From Symsagittifera roscoffensis (Eukaryota > Xenacoelomorpha > Acoela > Convolutidae): DNA of 64,000 nucleotides. A model generated the notes under the pieces. The model made no database searches. It worked only from the letters and a program-made list of their open reading frames with translations, and was not told where the DNA came from. This document shows positions 1-11,433 of this stretch, one piece after another. The position numbers and the translations under genes were made by a program. The DNA is taken from assembly GCF_963678635.1 (NCBI RefSeq), contig NW_026970923.1, forward strand, positions 1 through 64,000. The letters run 5' to 3'. Each line of letters opens with the position of its first letter. Positions within the stretch are counted from its first letter, which is position 1.

Positions 1-2570
1 TTTTTTTTTGGAAAACTTTGTGCTCATTATTGAGAAGCCATGTGGGCAGGTAGGGAGTTGTAGACTGAACTGGTTTCACTAACTGTAGACCACCCATTTT
101 TATTTTTTTCTAGCTGCAGTAAATTTCTTAAAGGTTTCGGCAAGCAACTGGACGTTTTTTTTCTCAGCTGATGCTCATTTTAAAAACTGAAGTATATCAA
201 AATTGCCGGCGCATACGATCAAAGTGCACTTCAAATGGTTGCATGACACGAGTAAACGCTAAATGATCAAAATCGCTTTTGACCAAAAAAACCAAAGGTA
301 AAACCTTTTTTTTTGGTTCTCAGTCTCTTGAATTTCAGAACAAGAAGAAAAAAGATATGTAATTTCTTCAAAATGGCTTTTTAAAAATTGAAGTTTGTCG
401 AAAAAAAATTCCACTTCAATCACAAAAATTTATTGTTTTCTCTGAAAAATGGAGCAATAATTTTGCCATGACTGATTGAGGGTTGAATATGGTTTTTTCT
501 AAACCTGACCCAACGGCGTTGATGGTTTTAAGTCAAAAACTGCAGGTTTCGTTTCCGGATAGTTGCTGTGATTGTCGGAGCGATAGTTCATAGCATAAAA
601 CATTTGGTTTTTCTAATTAGAAGAAACTTACTGCTTGAATTAGTAGAAACTTTCAATTTATATATATGCCAAAATAAAGTTTTGCGAAAAGCTATTTTCT
701 CGATTAAATGTATAATTTTGAATAAATTGTGCTAAGCTTCTACGAAAATACGGAAAGAGGTTCAAAATGCTTTTTTTGGTGAACTGATATCTGTTGTTTT
801 TTGGAAAACGTTGTGCTCATTATCGAGAAGCCATGTGGGTAGGAAGGGAGTTGTAGACTGAACTGGTATCACTAACTGTAGACCACCCATTTTCTTTTTT
901 TTCTAGCTGCAGTAAATTTCTTAAAGGTTCCGGCAAGCAACTGGACGTTTTTTTTCCAGCTCATGCTCATTCGAAAAACTGAAGTATATCAAAATTGCCG
1001 GCACATACGATCAAAGTGCACTTGTAATTAGAAAAAACTTACTGCTTGAATAAGTAGAAACTTTCAATTTATATATATATGCCAAAATAAAGTTTTGCGA
1101 AAAACTATTTTCTCGATTAAAGGTATAGTTTTGAATAAATTGTGCTGAGCTTCTACGAAAATACGGAAAGGGGTCCAAAATGCTTTTTTTGGTGAAATGA
1201 TATCTGTTTTTTTTTTGGAAAACGTTGATTATTGAGAAGCCATGTGGGCAGGTAGGGAGTTGTAGACTGAACTGGTTTCACTAACTGTAGACCACCCATT
1301 TTCAATTTTTTCTAGCTGCAGTAATTTTCTTAAAGGTTTCGGCAAACAACTGGACGTTTTTTTTCAGCTCATGCTCATTCTAAAAACTGAAGTATATCAA
1401 AACTGCCGGCGCATACGATCAAAGTGCACTACAAATGGTTGCATGACACGAGTAAACGCTATTTTTATTTTATTTGAGCTTATTTGACAGGCAAGCACAG
1501 GCCCTGTATATATAATTATCAATTTATAAAAAACTATCTTCGATTTTTTCAAAATATTTCCGCCACTAGCTATAATAAGTTCAAAACGATACTTTCGGCA
1601 TCTAATTACCTTTTTATGAAACCAACGTTTTAATGACAAGCTTAGACTCAGTCCGTTTTCTCGAATAAAACGAATTTTAGATTGCAGTAGAGAGTTTTAG
1701 TATTCTCAAAATGATCAAAGTCGCTATTTCAACCCGCCATATTTTGACCAAAAAAACCAAAGGTAAAACCTTTTTTATTTTTTGATTTTCAGTCTCTTGA
1801 ATTTTCAGAACAAGAAGAAAAAAATATATAATTTTATCAAAATGGCTTTTTAAAAGTTGAAATTTGTCGAAAAACGTCCACTTCAATCACAAGGTTTTGT
1901 TGTTTTCTCTGAAAAATGGAGAAATAAGTTTGCCATGACTGATTGAGAGTTAAATATGGTTTTTTCTAAACCTGACCCAACGAACGGCGTTGCTGGTTTT
2001 AAGTCAAAAACTGCAGGTTTCGTTTCCGGATAGTTACTGTGATTGTCGGAGCGATAGTTCATAGCATAAAACATTTGGTTTTTCTAATTAGAAAAAAGTT
2101 ACTGCTTGAATAAGTATAAACTTTCAATTTATATATATGCCAAAATAAAGTTTTGCGAAAAACTATTTTCTCGATTAAAGGTATAGTTTTGAATAAATTG
2201 TGCTAAGCTTCTACGAAAATACGGAAAGAGGTTCAAAATGCATTTTTTGGTGAACTGATATCTGTTTTTTTTGGAAAACTTTGTGCTCATTATTGAGAAG
2301 CCATGTGGGCAGGTAGGGAGTTGTAGACTGAACTGGTTTCACTAACTGTAGACCACCCATTTTCAATTTTTTGTAGCTGCAGTAAATTTCTTAAAGGTTT
2401 CGGCAAGCAACTGGACGTTTTTTTTTCAGCTCATGCTCATTCTAAAAACTGAAGTATATCAAAACTGCCGGCGCATACGATCAAAATGCACTACAAATGG
2501 TTGCATTAAACGGGTAAACGCTATTTTTATTTGAGCTTATTTGACAGGCAAGCACAGGCCCTATCGGGCT
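1..2570. repeat. Complex tandem satellite, about four units
   Basis: The same block (T-run, then ggaaaacttt, agaagccatgtggg, a stretch with ctagctgcag, then gccggcgcatacgatc) starts near 1, 796, 1207 and 2264. The unit at 1207-2263 is longest (about 1.06 kb). The first lacks about 250 bp present around 1460-1708, the second is shortened to about 0.4 kb, and the last is cut short near 2570. The left edge of the window cuts the array, so more units may lie outside. Short open frames inside it are not supported as genes. Confidence 0.85.
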
Positions 2571-3494
2571 TTTGTTTTTTGTCATCATTTTGTGTATCTT
2601 TTCATTAAATAACAGTCCTTATTACAATTAGATCTTTTAAAAGAGTGCATCATTGTTTTTAGATGCCTATAAATTTTAGTGTATTGGTAATAATTGTCGG
2701 ACGGTTTTTTTTAAAGTGGTATATCCCCGATCCACAAAAAGCTGCTCACCTTATACCACAGACACAATTCAGCCACGTTGAAAACAGTGCTTAAGAACTC
2801 ACAATACGCTAACAAAATTTTTATTAACATAATAATATTAGAAATTCAATAATTTGGGATTCATAATATAACTGTTTCTGAAAATGCCAAAATTAATAAA
2901 ATAATTGTGGATCTTCTTGATTGCGCAACTTTTCTTTTTAGCTAAAAAACAAGATTTACATAAAAAATTTTTAAATTTTATCTTACAATTTGGCTCTTTA
3001 AACGCACTCTAATTTTCAAAACAGTTGTCTCGTGCTACTCTATCAATCGTCATACTAATAAAACAGTGAAAAATTTTAGAGAAATTATCAGAGCGAAGCC
3101 CCTCAAAATGAAAATTTCTGCGTTTGACATTTCAATCTGAAGTCGCGATTATTTTAAAAGCAACTTGAAAACCTCTAAAAAAAATTTTTAACCATTTTGA
3201 GAATCGAAAATACAGCCTTGATTATTTTGAATGCATTTTTTGGTTTTGAATCAATCATAAAAAATCAGATCCAAAAAAAATTTGTTAAATTATTTGAATT
3301 TGCTGCTCGCTTATGATTTGGCAAATTGAGTTTCAAAGAAAAAGAAGACAATTACTTTGAAGAAGACAATAATTTTCCTCAGCATGTAAAAGAAGCGTAC
3401 ATTTTTCTCCAACATGCATTTTTTTGCAAACAACCCAAAAAAAGAACCAGTTCAGAGCAAGTTTTTTCTATGTCCAATTGTATACCTTGATAAT

Positions 3495-3960
3495 TATCAC
3501 TGTAAAATAATTAGAACTAACTAATCATGATCCATTGCTAAAATTTATGATAATTTGTAAAGCTAAAACTATTTATTGTTTCAGCCAGAGACGAAATAAT
3601 TAAACTTAGAAAGCAGTTGTGCCTCATCTCCTCTAACCTCGCAAGAATACCAGTGTATACTAGATCTATTGAGACTAGGAAATATAAGAGTAAGATTACT
3701 ATCGGTATAAGACTTCGAAGTTGTACGAATCTATCTGGCCGAGAAAAAGATAGCGTGACGAGCAGACGGTGTACCTTATCTGAAATTACTCTATGAGTTA
3801 GACCTTCCGTTACAACTCACATCTCACTGATATGAGCAGTCTCGTCGTCTTTGAAGTCAACAAATCGGCTTCAAAGTCTTTCCCGTGACGAATAGACGGT
3901 GTATCTTATCCTATTTTACTCTATGAGAAGGCCACCTCAGACTTAAACTCAAAAATGTAA
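3495..3960. repeat. Dispersed repeat, possible old solo LTR
   Basis: This stretch (and its duplicate at about 12257-12722) matches the reverse complement of 28807-29165 and 33152-33510, including the segment gtatactagatct, a block gacggtgta followed by actctatgag, and the motif aatcatgatcc. Here the gacggtgta...actctatgag block occurs twice, about 130 bp apart; the inverted copies have it once. It could be a solo LTR of a family related to the neighbouring gypsy fossil, but I found no matching internal region. Confidence 0.5.
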
Positions 3961-4324
3961 AAACGGAAGTGCAAACATCTCAAGCAGAACAACAGTTAGC
4001 AATATAATCGTTTAACTGATATCTTGCAGATAAGTTACATTACAAAGATGCAAAATCAGAATCAGTATCTGAAACTTTCTGAAGGCAATTTTACTATGCA
4101 AGTGACTGGGCAGTGAGTCTGAGATCAAATATACGCTATGTAACTTTGGTGTGGGCAAATCCGGACACAACCAAAAAGTTGGTGTGTTCGGGCTTCCCCG
4201 GCTAAAATTTTATGCTGTGTTCCAATTTTTCGGATTATCGTCTCCGAATTCCACAAAACGCCTAGGTCAGGATTCCGCAACATGTATCACTTTCCCAGAA
4301 TGTCTCTGGATTGCCGTATTAGTT

Positions 4325-7300
4325 TCAAAAAAGTTGAATAAATATAAAAAATTCGCTGCACTATTATCAAACTTTTTTCACTATGGATCAAGCTTGATTG
4401 CAAAATTTCAATTATATTTCAAAGATTTTCAATTTACCATTCTGTTAATAGATAAAGTTATGTGAAATGTACGTTTCAATCTGTAGTCAAATTTATGTGC
4501 TAAATTGCTTTTAAAGTACCCGCCAAAAGCGCATTGCCCATTGAATCTTGTTGTTTTTGTTCAATGATCTTTTGCAACCTATCGTACACCAACTTCTGAA
4601 TCATCTCTAGTTAGCTTAATATCTTATCTTAAGCCTCCTTGTTTTTTATTCTAGTTCTATTTTAAAAGTAGAAGAAGAAATACTTTCAGCCAGTAGAAGT
4701 AGCCTCGCGTGTATATGCCCTTAAACTAGTTTTTGTTGAGGTAACCTTTTATCCGTTTTAGCGTGATTTTCATCCATGAGTTAAGAGCATTTTTTAACAT
4801 GGCACAGTCGCACGAATCGAACCTACGAGGACTAGAGTTCTTTTGGAACAACTCATCTAGCGAAAACCATCTAGATTGGAAAAAATGGACAAAAATTTTT
4901 ACCTAACTATTTATCCTAGTATTCTGTAGATATCGAAGATGTGATACGCCCACCGTCATGGCCAGACCTTATATACCCATTTCTAGAACCATCGAACTCG
5001 ATCGAAGATCAAACTCATTGGGCGGATAGAGAAGAAAGAAAAAGACTAGCCGTCGAGGCATACATCTAAGAATTTCGAAGGAGAAAAGTGAAATATAATG
5101 CAAAGTAAAACGGGTTACAAATCGGAGACATTGATAAGAAGTGGAAATCACAATTGCACTTGGCTCTAGAAAAACGACCGAAAATGCTTTTCACACAAAA
5201 ACCCGGAAAAAGGGCTATATACATCTACTTTGTGGAATTCTTCGTTCACAGTAACCACAAACCTAACATACGAAATTCATTGGAGAAATGTCATGAAATT
5301 TGATCAGAACTGTAAACTAGGAGATTTAGAGACAGAACTATTCAGAGATTTTTTAAACTAATATGAGAAGCAAAATTTGTATCGAATACCTAACCCCCAA
5401 AAATTTATCAGCTTATGTCCTAGTCCACAAAAAAAACACAAAGATACTGCAATAATTTGTAAAATATCTTACAAATAGCTCTGTACAAATATCACAATAT
5501 GTAAAACAGAACCGACTCTAAATATTGTAGAAAATACGAAATATTGAAACTATGGACAACAATTCGAGAAGGGGCAACTAACATCTTATCTGACCATTGA
5601 CAGAACCTGTAACAATTGGGGCTGCAAAGGTCACTTCGCTAAACATTGTAGAAATACCACCAGAACAAAGAAACGTGATAGAACAAAATGCAAACTTACC
5701 CAAACATCAACCCCATCGGTATACACCGCGAGGTAATCCCGAACTCAAAGTGAGCCTGGAAGATCTTCTAGTTCTAGCAAAAGACAACGCTAACGAGGTG
5801 AAAAGTTATGAATGACCGGTTTGACAAAGAAATTATATCAATTACTACAATTGGAGGACAAAAAGAACAAAAGTTAAAGAAAACATCTACGGTTTCAATC
5901 GGAAAAATTAATCCATTCTCCGAAAAAATAAACATGAATTCGGCCGGCCCAGTATCTTTCATGGAAAAAATCAACTCCACGAACTTAAAATAAGAGACAG
6001 AATCCTGAAAATCAAGGCGGTGGATGAATTTACCAAGAAGGCTCATCAACAATTCGGGAGCATGACCATTATTATCGGGAAAAATGTGATAAGGATTCAA
6101 TCAAAAGAATGAGATGCCAAAAACCAAAAGCTATATGCTACCGAAAAGGCAAAAAAAATTGTTTGGAAATGACATTCTGCTAAATTTAGGGATAAAATAT
6201 CCCACAGCAGACCCCACCCGCAATTTCACTATCACGTACATCCCCCAAGGAAACTCCCGTTGAGAGAGGTGAACCAGATCAAATTCGAACCGGACCTTTC
6301 TTCAATCTCAACAACCGACAAACGCGAACAGCGTGAGTTTAAATTGTAAAAAGCTAATAAAGTTCCAGGCCTTTTATCAAGAACAAGCAGATCAAAATTT
6401 TTTACTGTAAATACATATTTCAGTGAACCATTAAAACCTATACATGTAAAAGGAAAAAGTCTAACTAGAAACTTAGTCTCATTAGTCAAACACTGTATCG
6501 GCAATTTACTCAACAACTGTCACATAAAAATCTTTCAACATGTTCCGAACACTTTTTTTATCCCCAATCGTTACAACAGCTAAAAGAGTTGGGTCGATTA
6601 AATTAGCATTGAAATCAACAGATATTTCGTAATAGGTATCATATGACTATTTTGTTCGAACTAAAGAAAACGTCTCTTAAACAAGAAGTTGTTATCAGAA
6701 AAACAAAACCTGGTTTTCATCAATAGACCTCATTTACGCCTATAGCCAGATACCACTTTCAAATTCCAGAAAAGCACGTAGCCAATAAACTTTCAACATA
6801 GTGTGAGAAAACGACACGGGTTCATATCAATTCATAACAGGATTTTATGGCCTAGAGTACATGTCAAACGAGTTCCAACGAATAGTGAACCAAATAACCT
6901 AAAAACTGCCGAATACACATTTTTTTCAGATGGCGTTTAATTGCGACAGCTTTTAGCGCTAACGACCATTGGAAATGACTTACAAACGTTTTTAAATCAT
7001 TAGACGATGAAGGATTGGCCATTAAAGGGGAAAACTGCAAATTTTAAACCACAATATAAAATGGCTGGGGATCAAGATCGATGCAAAAGGAACCACCCCC
7101 TAAAATTACAAGTTCGGTGCCATTCGTAACCTGAAACGAAAATATTAGACTGTTAATGGCTTCAAACAAATTTAACAAATTTAATCCAAAACTGATTTGC
7201 CTATCCACACCATTTAGAGAATTAAAGCAAAAGAATAAACAGTTCAAGTGGTCAGATATAAACTTCAGGGCAGTCGAGAAGATCAAGAAAAAAATCTGTA

Positions 7301-9970
7301 ACACGGTAACAAACCACCACTTTGATGTCAAACAAACAAGGGTAAATTGCAATGCGTTTTAATTAGGTCTGGGCGTTCCCTTTGAACACGACCATAAGGG
7401 CAATTGAAAAACGGTAGCGTGGGCCAGTTTATTTCCAAATAGAGCTTAATTGTCATATAGCACTGATGAGCACGAACTTTTGTTTTGGGTAACAGACCAT
7501 TCAAGGAAATACCTTCTAGGCCAACACTTTTCATTTCCTACAGATCACAAGGCATGAATTCGGTCTTTAAAAGGGTCTTGAAAGGGTCAAGGCATGAATT
7601 GGGTCTTGAAGCCACCACTCCTTGGCTACAAAAACATGGTGCCTAGATATTCTCGATCTGAAATTACAGACAAAATTTTGCAGCAAATAAAATCATATGA
7701 TGCAAAATACTGCAATGTGAAGGTCAATCTGACAAGAAGCTGAAAACACAAGAAATTAAATATGAGAATCGAATTGGGAATGCTGAGAGTTTTGCAAACG
7801 TTGTGCTCTCGTTCTAAAAATTCAGTGTACCGAATTTCTCATTCGGTACGAAAAAACAACAGATTTGTCCTCAAATTTTCAAAAATAGAATTTTTTAAGA
7901 TCGAATCTCAACTCGATTCAATCGAACAAAGTCCTTCAGATTCAACTAACCCACTCTATATAAATCCCTTTTGTTGTACATAAAACAAGCGGATCGGCGG
8001 ATACGACTATAAATCCGATTATCACTCAAGCTATGAAACGTAAAGGGTTATCCGTCTTTTGACCTCAATTTTTGCTACTATTTTCATGACCCTTCTTACT
8101 AAACAAGATCTGATATGAAAGAAAAATTTTAAAGCGCTAGACGAAGACTGGAAACAGGATATCTTACAGATGGGACACTACTACATACCTTAAATGAGCA
8201 ATTTGCACGTCATTGGCGGATGACTGTCCTTCGACGGGAGATTAGTTTTTCCATTCTGTTTAGGGACTACAATGCACAACTGATTGCTCGAAGCTCATTC
8301 CGGACAATTCACTATGAAGACGTTAACTAAGCTGTAAATCTGTGGCCGAAACTCTACCCCGAAGTACAAGTACACGGAGAAAACTGCATGCGATGTGTGA
8401 AGGCAGATAAGGGAAGAAATTTGATGAACCGCCATGACTGGGACGCTCCAGTCGTCATCTAGGACAAACATATTGACAAAAACTTGTCCTCATCAGATGA
8501 CGTTACTAAGGCAAAACAAATAAGTACCTACAAGCTCGGGTTATCCAACCAAGATTCTTTATCCAACCAAGATTCGCAATCCCATAATGAATGTCCAAAC
8601 TGCGGTGAAAAGATTTGGACATTCCAAGACCAACTCCAAGACCAACTCTAGTTTTACCAACAGATCTATTCATAGAAATTAACCTTGTAGAACCGCAGGC
8701 GGTGTATCTGGGGCTCAACACAAATCATGACAAGACTCAAACTCAAGATTACCCTATAATCCCAACGAGCTCAGATACTGCTATAAATCTTTTTGATAGC
8801 CGGGAAGAGACGGAGGACTATCAAACTAATAAAATACATCTATCAAGCTAATAAAACACGAAAATCAACATCCCGAACAACTTACAATCGAGCCAAAACT
8901 CATCCAATGCTCTTCAAAGTCGAAACCACTGTGAATAGATAAAGGTAAAGCATCTCCACAACCATGGAAAATATCAGACCCCTACATCAGACACAAGACT
9001 AGACCCCTTCGAATTAAAATCTTCACCAAACTGGTAGAAGAGTCAGACAACAGGCCGGGAGAGTCCCTCTGATAACCAATTTGGAGGTGAAAACCGTCAA
9101 GGCGGAAACCCTACCAGTTTCTTTTTTAAACCTTACTACTCCTGAATCATCACATTCAAGACATGCGATTTTCGCCACCAAAAAACTCGATTTGAGAAGA
9201 CCTAGCGGGCAAAATGATATTGTTCTCCATAAACTTGCCTACTTTTTCTCCATGAAAGGTTAAATTCAACCCGAGAGTTCAAGAATGTCAGTCTGACCCG
9301 ACGGGCACCCCAATGAAAAATCAATTCTGAATATTGCTGGCTGGATAAACACCACGTCAGTTATTGAAGCAATATACGCTCAAGGACTCTGGAGGGGATT
9401 AGACGCTGGACCGCTTTTAAGGCAACTAAACAAGATGCCACTACTTATTTTTATTAACCAGACTCATCATCCTCATTCTCATATTAGACTTGGTTTATTT
9501 TTCATTTGAACGGACAGTTGTAGAGTTTACTAGCAAATGTTCCTTGTACTAAATTTAAAAAATTAAATAATTGCAAAAATAACTTCGCTACAAATATACC
9601 ACTTTTTACCAGTGAAGCAAGCTTGATTGCAAAAAAATTCAGTTCGTTTTCAACTATTTTTAAAGTTCCATCCTGTTATTACCCAAAGATATGTGAAATG
9701 TAGGTATTTACCTCTAAGTCTTGTTTTGGTGCTAAAGTTTTTTTTTAAAGTACCTGCCAAAGGCGCATTGCCTTTAGAACTCATGGTGACATTGTTCATT
9801 GATCTTTTGAATCTAATCGTAGCTCAACTGCTTAATCTGAGTTTCACATCTCTTGTTAGCATAATATCTTATCTTAAACCTATTTGTCTTTTAACCTAAC
9901 TTAGTTTAAAATCTACGAAGTTTCAGTTAAAAGAAATACCCTTGGGTGTATAAACACTTTTGCAATGAAA
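4325..9970 (+). mobile_element. Old Ty3/gypsy-type LTR retroelement fossil, copy 1
   Basis: Two diverged direct repeats at about 4325-4798 and 9545-9970 (shared blocks include caagcttgattgcaaa, gcgcattgcc and taatatcttatctta) look like the LTRs; their divergence makes the insertion old. A primer-binding site complementary to tRNA-Ser lies at 4800. The internal region keeps traces in the expected order: gag, one CCHC zinc knuckle near 5607-5650, a protease remnant near 5820-5990, RT blocks near 6700-6960, RNase H near 7360-7560 and the integrase zinc-binding region near 8290-8420. It is heavily broken, with dozens of breaks. The LTR limits are approximate. Confidence 0.75.
4800..4822 (+). other. 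tRNA-Ser-type primer-binding site
   Basis: The sequence tggcacagtcg directly follows the presumed LTR end (...ttttaaca). It closely matches tggcgcagtcg, the complement of tRNA-Ser 3' ends used by Drosophila 17.6/297-type elements. Likeness continues beyond the usual 11-12 bases into a stretch resembling the complement of the TPsiC arm (cgaatcgaacc). It overlaps the first gag codons. The duplicate lies at about 13562-13584. Confidence 0.6.
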
Positions 9971-10283
9971 GCGGTCGACATTGCAAAATAAAATGCAAAA
10001 TCAAATCTTAGACTTTAGGAAAGCTTGATAAAAATTTTTGATCCATTTTTTGCAGATGATTTTATTTGAGCACTCGACTCAACCCCCTCTCAATTTGATT
10101 GATCCGTTTATTGATTTAAGATCGAACTAAAGCTGTTCATGCAAACATTCAACTATTCACAAATCCGGCATCGCATGGGTCTGAAATTAAAAGATATCCT
10201 CATTCAAAAATCAGTGCAAATTTACTCTTCGAGTAAAAAAAAAAGCTGTTCAAAAACTCTGACATCTTAAATTCATCAATTAG

Positions 10284-11433
10284 TGTAGAATTGGTGATTC
10301 TACTGTATTACATGCTATAGTAACCCGAGCGTAAGATTGGTAATTCATGATGAAAATGGTTGAAAATTGCGAAATTTGATTTTAACGTAAGCCGACTGAT
10401 TGACCTTGTAGCAATGAAATTAAGTGATAGATAAGCTTAGTTTGAGAGCAAACAATCGTAATCGCACCTTGAATTTGACCTCTAGGGCGAAGAATTGGAA
10501 AAGCGCGCAAATTCTGGAAACCCCCCCCCCCCCCCCCGGATTGGGAACCACTAGTCCGATTCTTTATGAAAATTGGTGGGTGACTAATAGAGATGATTTT
10601 AGGCGGGCATGCAAATTTCCAGTCCCCTGGGACACCTGGGGGGCGAGTGATAATGATTTCCGAAAATGCAATTAGCACTTTTTGTAAACCGGTAACTAAT
10701 GGTCAGAATGACTTCATTTTGCAATATGTTATAGCCCTAGACGAGGGAAATTCACCACCGGGATTTTGAACGCATCCGGTTATTACTTCCGGTTTTATGC
10801 CCTTATGTAAACAAAACCCACTTTTTGTTATTTCTCAACCCCTGATAATGCTAGGAGGCTGAAACTTGGGGGGATGGTAAGGTAGGAGAATATAATGTAT
10901 TAATGTTTGGACCCAATCCGGCGGCTACGTCGGAAGCTATTAGCACTTGAAAATTGATTTAGGCTATTAACACCTGATTGTGATAATTGATTTGTGATTT
11001 CACTGCACCAATGTGAAGGGGGGTCTAACCCAGTTGGGGGAACCCTAGTGACCCAATCCTCTCCGGAACTTCCTATCGGGTGAAAATGGAAATTTTAGGG
11101 AAAAGTTTTAATTGACCCAAATTTTTCGAAAATAGGGGAAGGGATGGTCTGATATGAAGGAAACTTAGTGGGAATGATCTCCCATCGAATGTTAGACGTT
11201 TGGATGAGTTTGACCTCATTTGACCTTGTATGACCTCTAAGAGGTCATTTGGCATTTTTGACCCCAAGACCCCCGGAACCCCTGAAAAGCGATAAATTAG
11301 CATTGTAAGGACCGGTAAGGGGTACCTACCCACCTGGGGAGGTAAGGGAAGGCCCCTAAATTGAGAATTTTAGTTTTGACCTTTGTACCCGAGCGAAAGT
11401 GATTTTCTGTAATTAGCAAACATTGGGGTCAGC
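10284..11433 (+). mobile_element. Partial long LTR (first 1150 bp)
   Basis: It starts with tgtagaattgg, exactly like the LTRs at 19184 and 24708, and stops at the tandem-duplication breakpoint. It includes the C-run, the tagagatgattttaggcggg block and the 140 bp block that the LTRs at 24708 and 29171 lack. It arose by segmental duplication of the 5' LTR at 19184, not by its own insertion, because its left flank (attag) is also duplicated. Confidence 0.85.

Larger units (their letters stand above)
2671..11433. repeat. Large tandem segmental duplication, copy 1 (8763 bp)
   Basis: This segment recurs directly after itself at 11434-20335. Where I compared the copies by eye they differ at roughly 0.5% of positions, for example about five differences in the first 900 bp. 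The left edge is at aaattttagtg. The right edge falls inside an LTR that continues only in copy 2. Copy 1 lacks about 140 bp near 9435 that copy 2 has near 18205-18345. The content is an old gypsy-type fossil plus the first 1150 bp of a long LTR. It could be a recent duplication or two haplotypes joined in assembly. Confidence 0.9.

Noticed and set aside
4151-4465. 104-codon open frame, identical at 12913-13227
   Set aside because: It lies in the presumed LTR of the gypsy fossil, and its conservation only reflects the recent segmental duplication.
7044-7352. 102-codon minus-strand open frame (and its twin at 15808)
   Set aside because: Antisense shadow of the RT region of a fossil; it has no domain of its own.
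10382-10678. Open frames of 83-98 codons with proline and glycine runs
   Set aside because: They are produced by the C-run inside the long LTR; run length varies between copies and shifts the frame.
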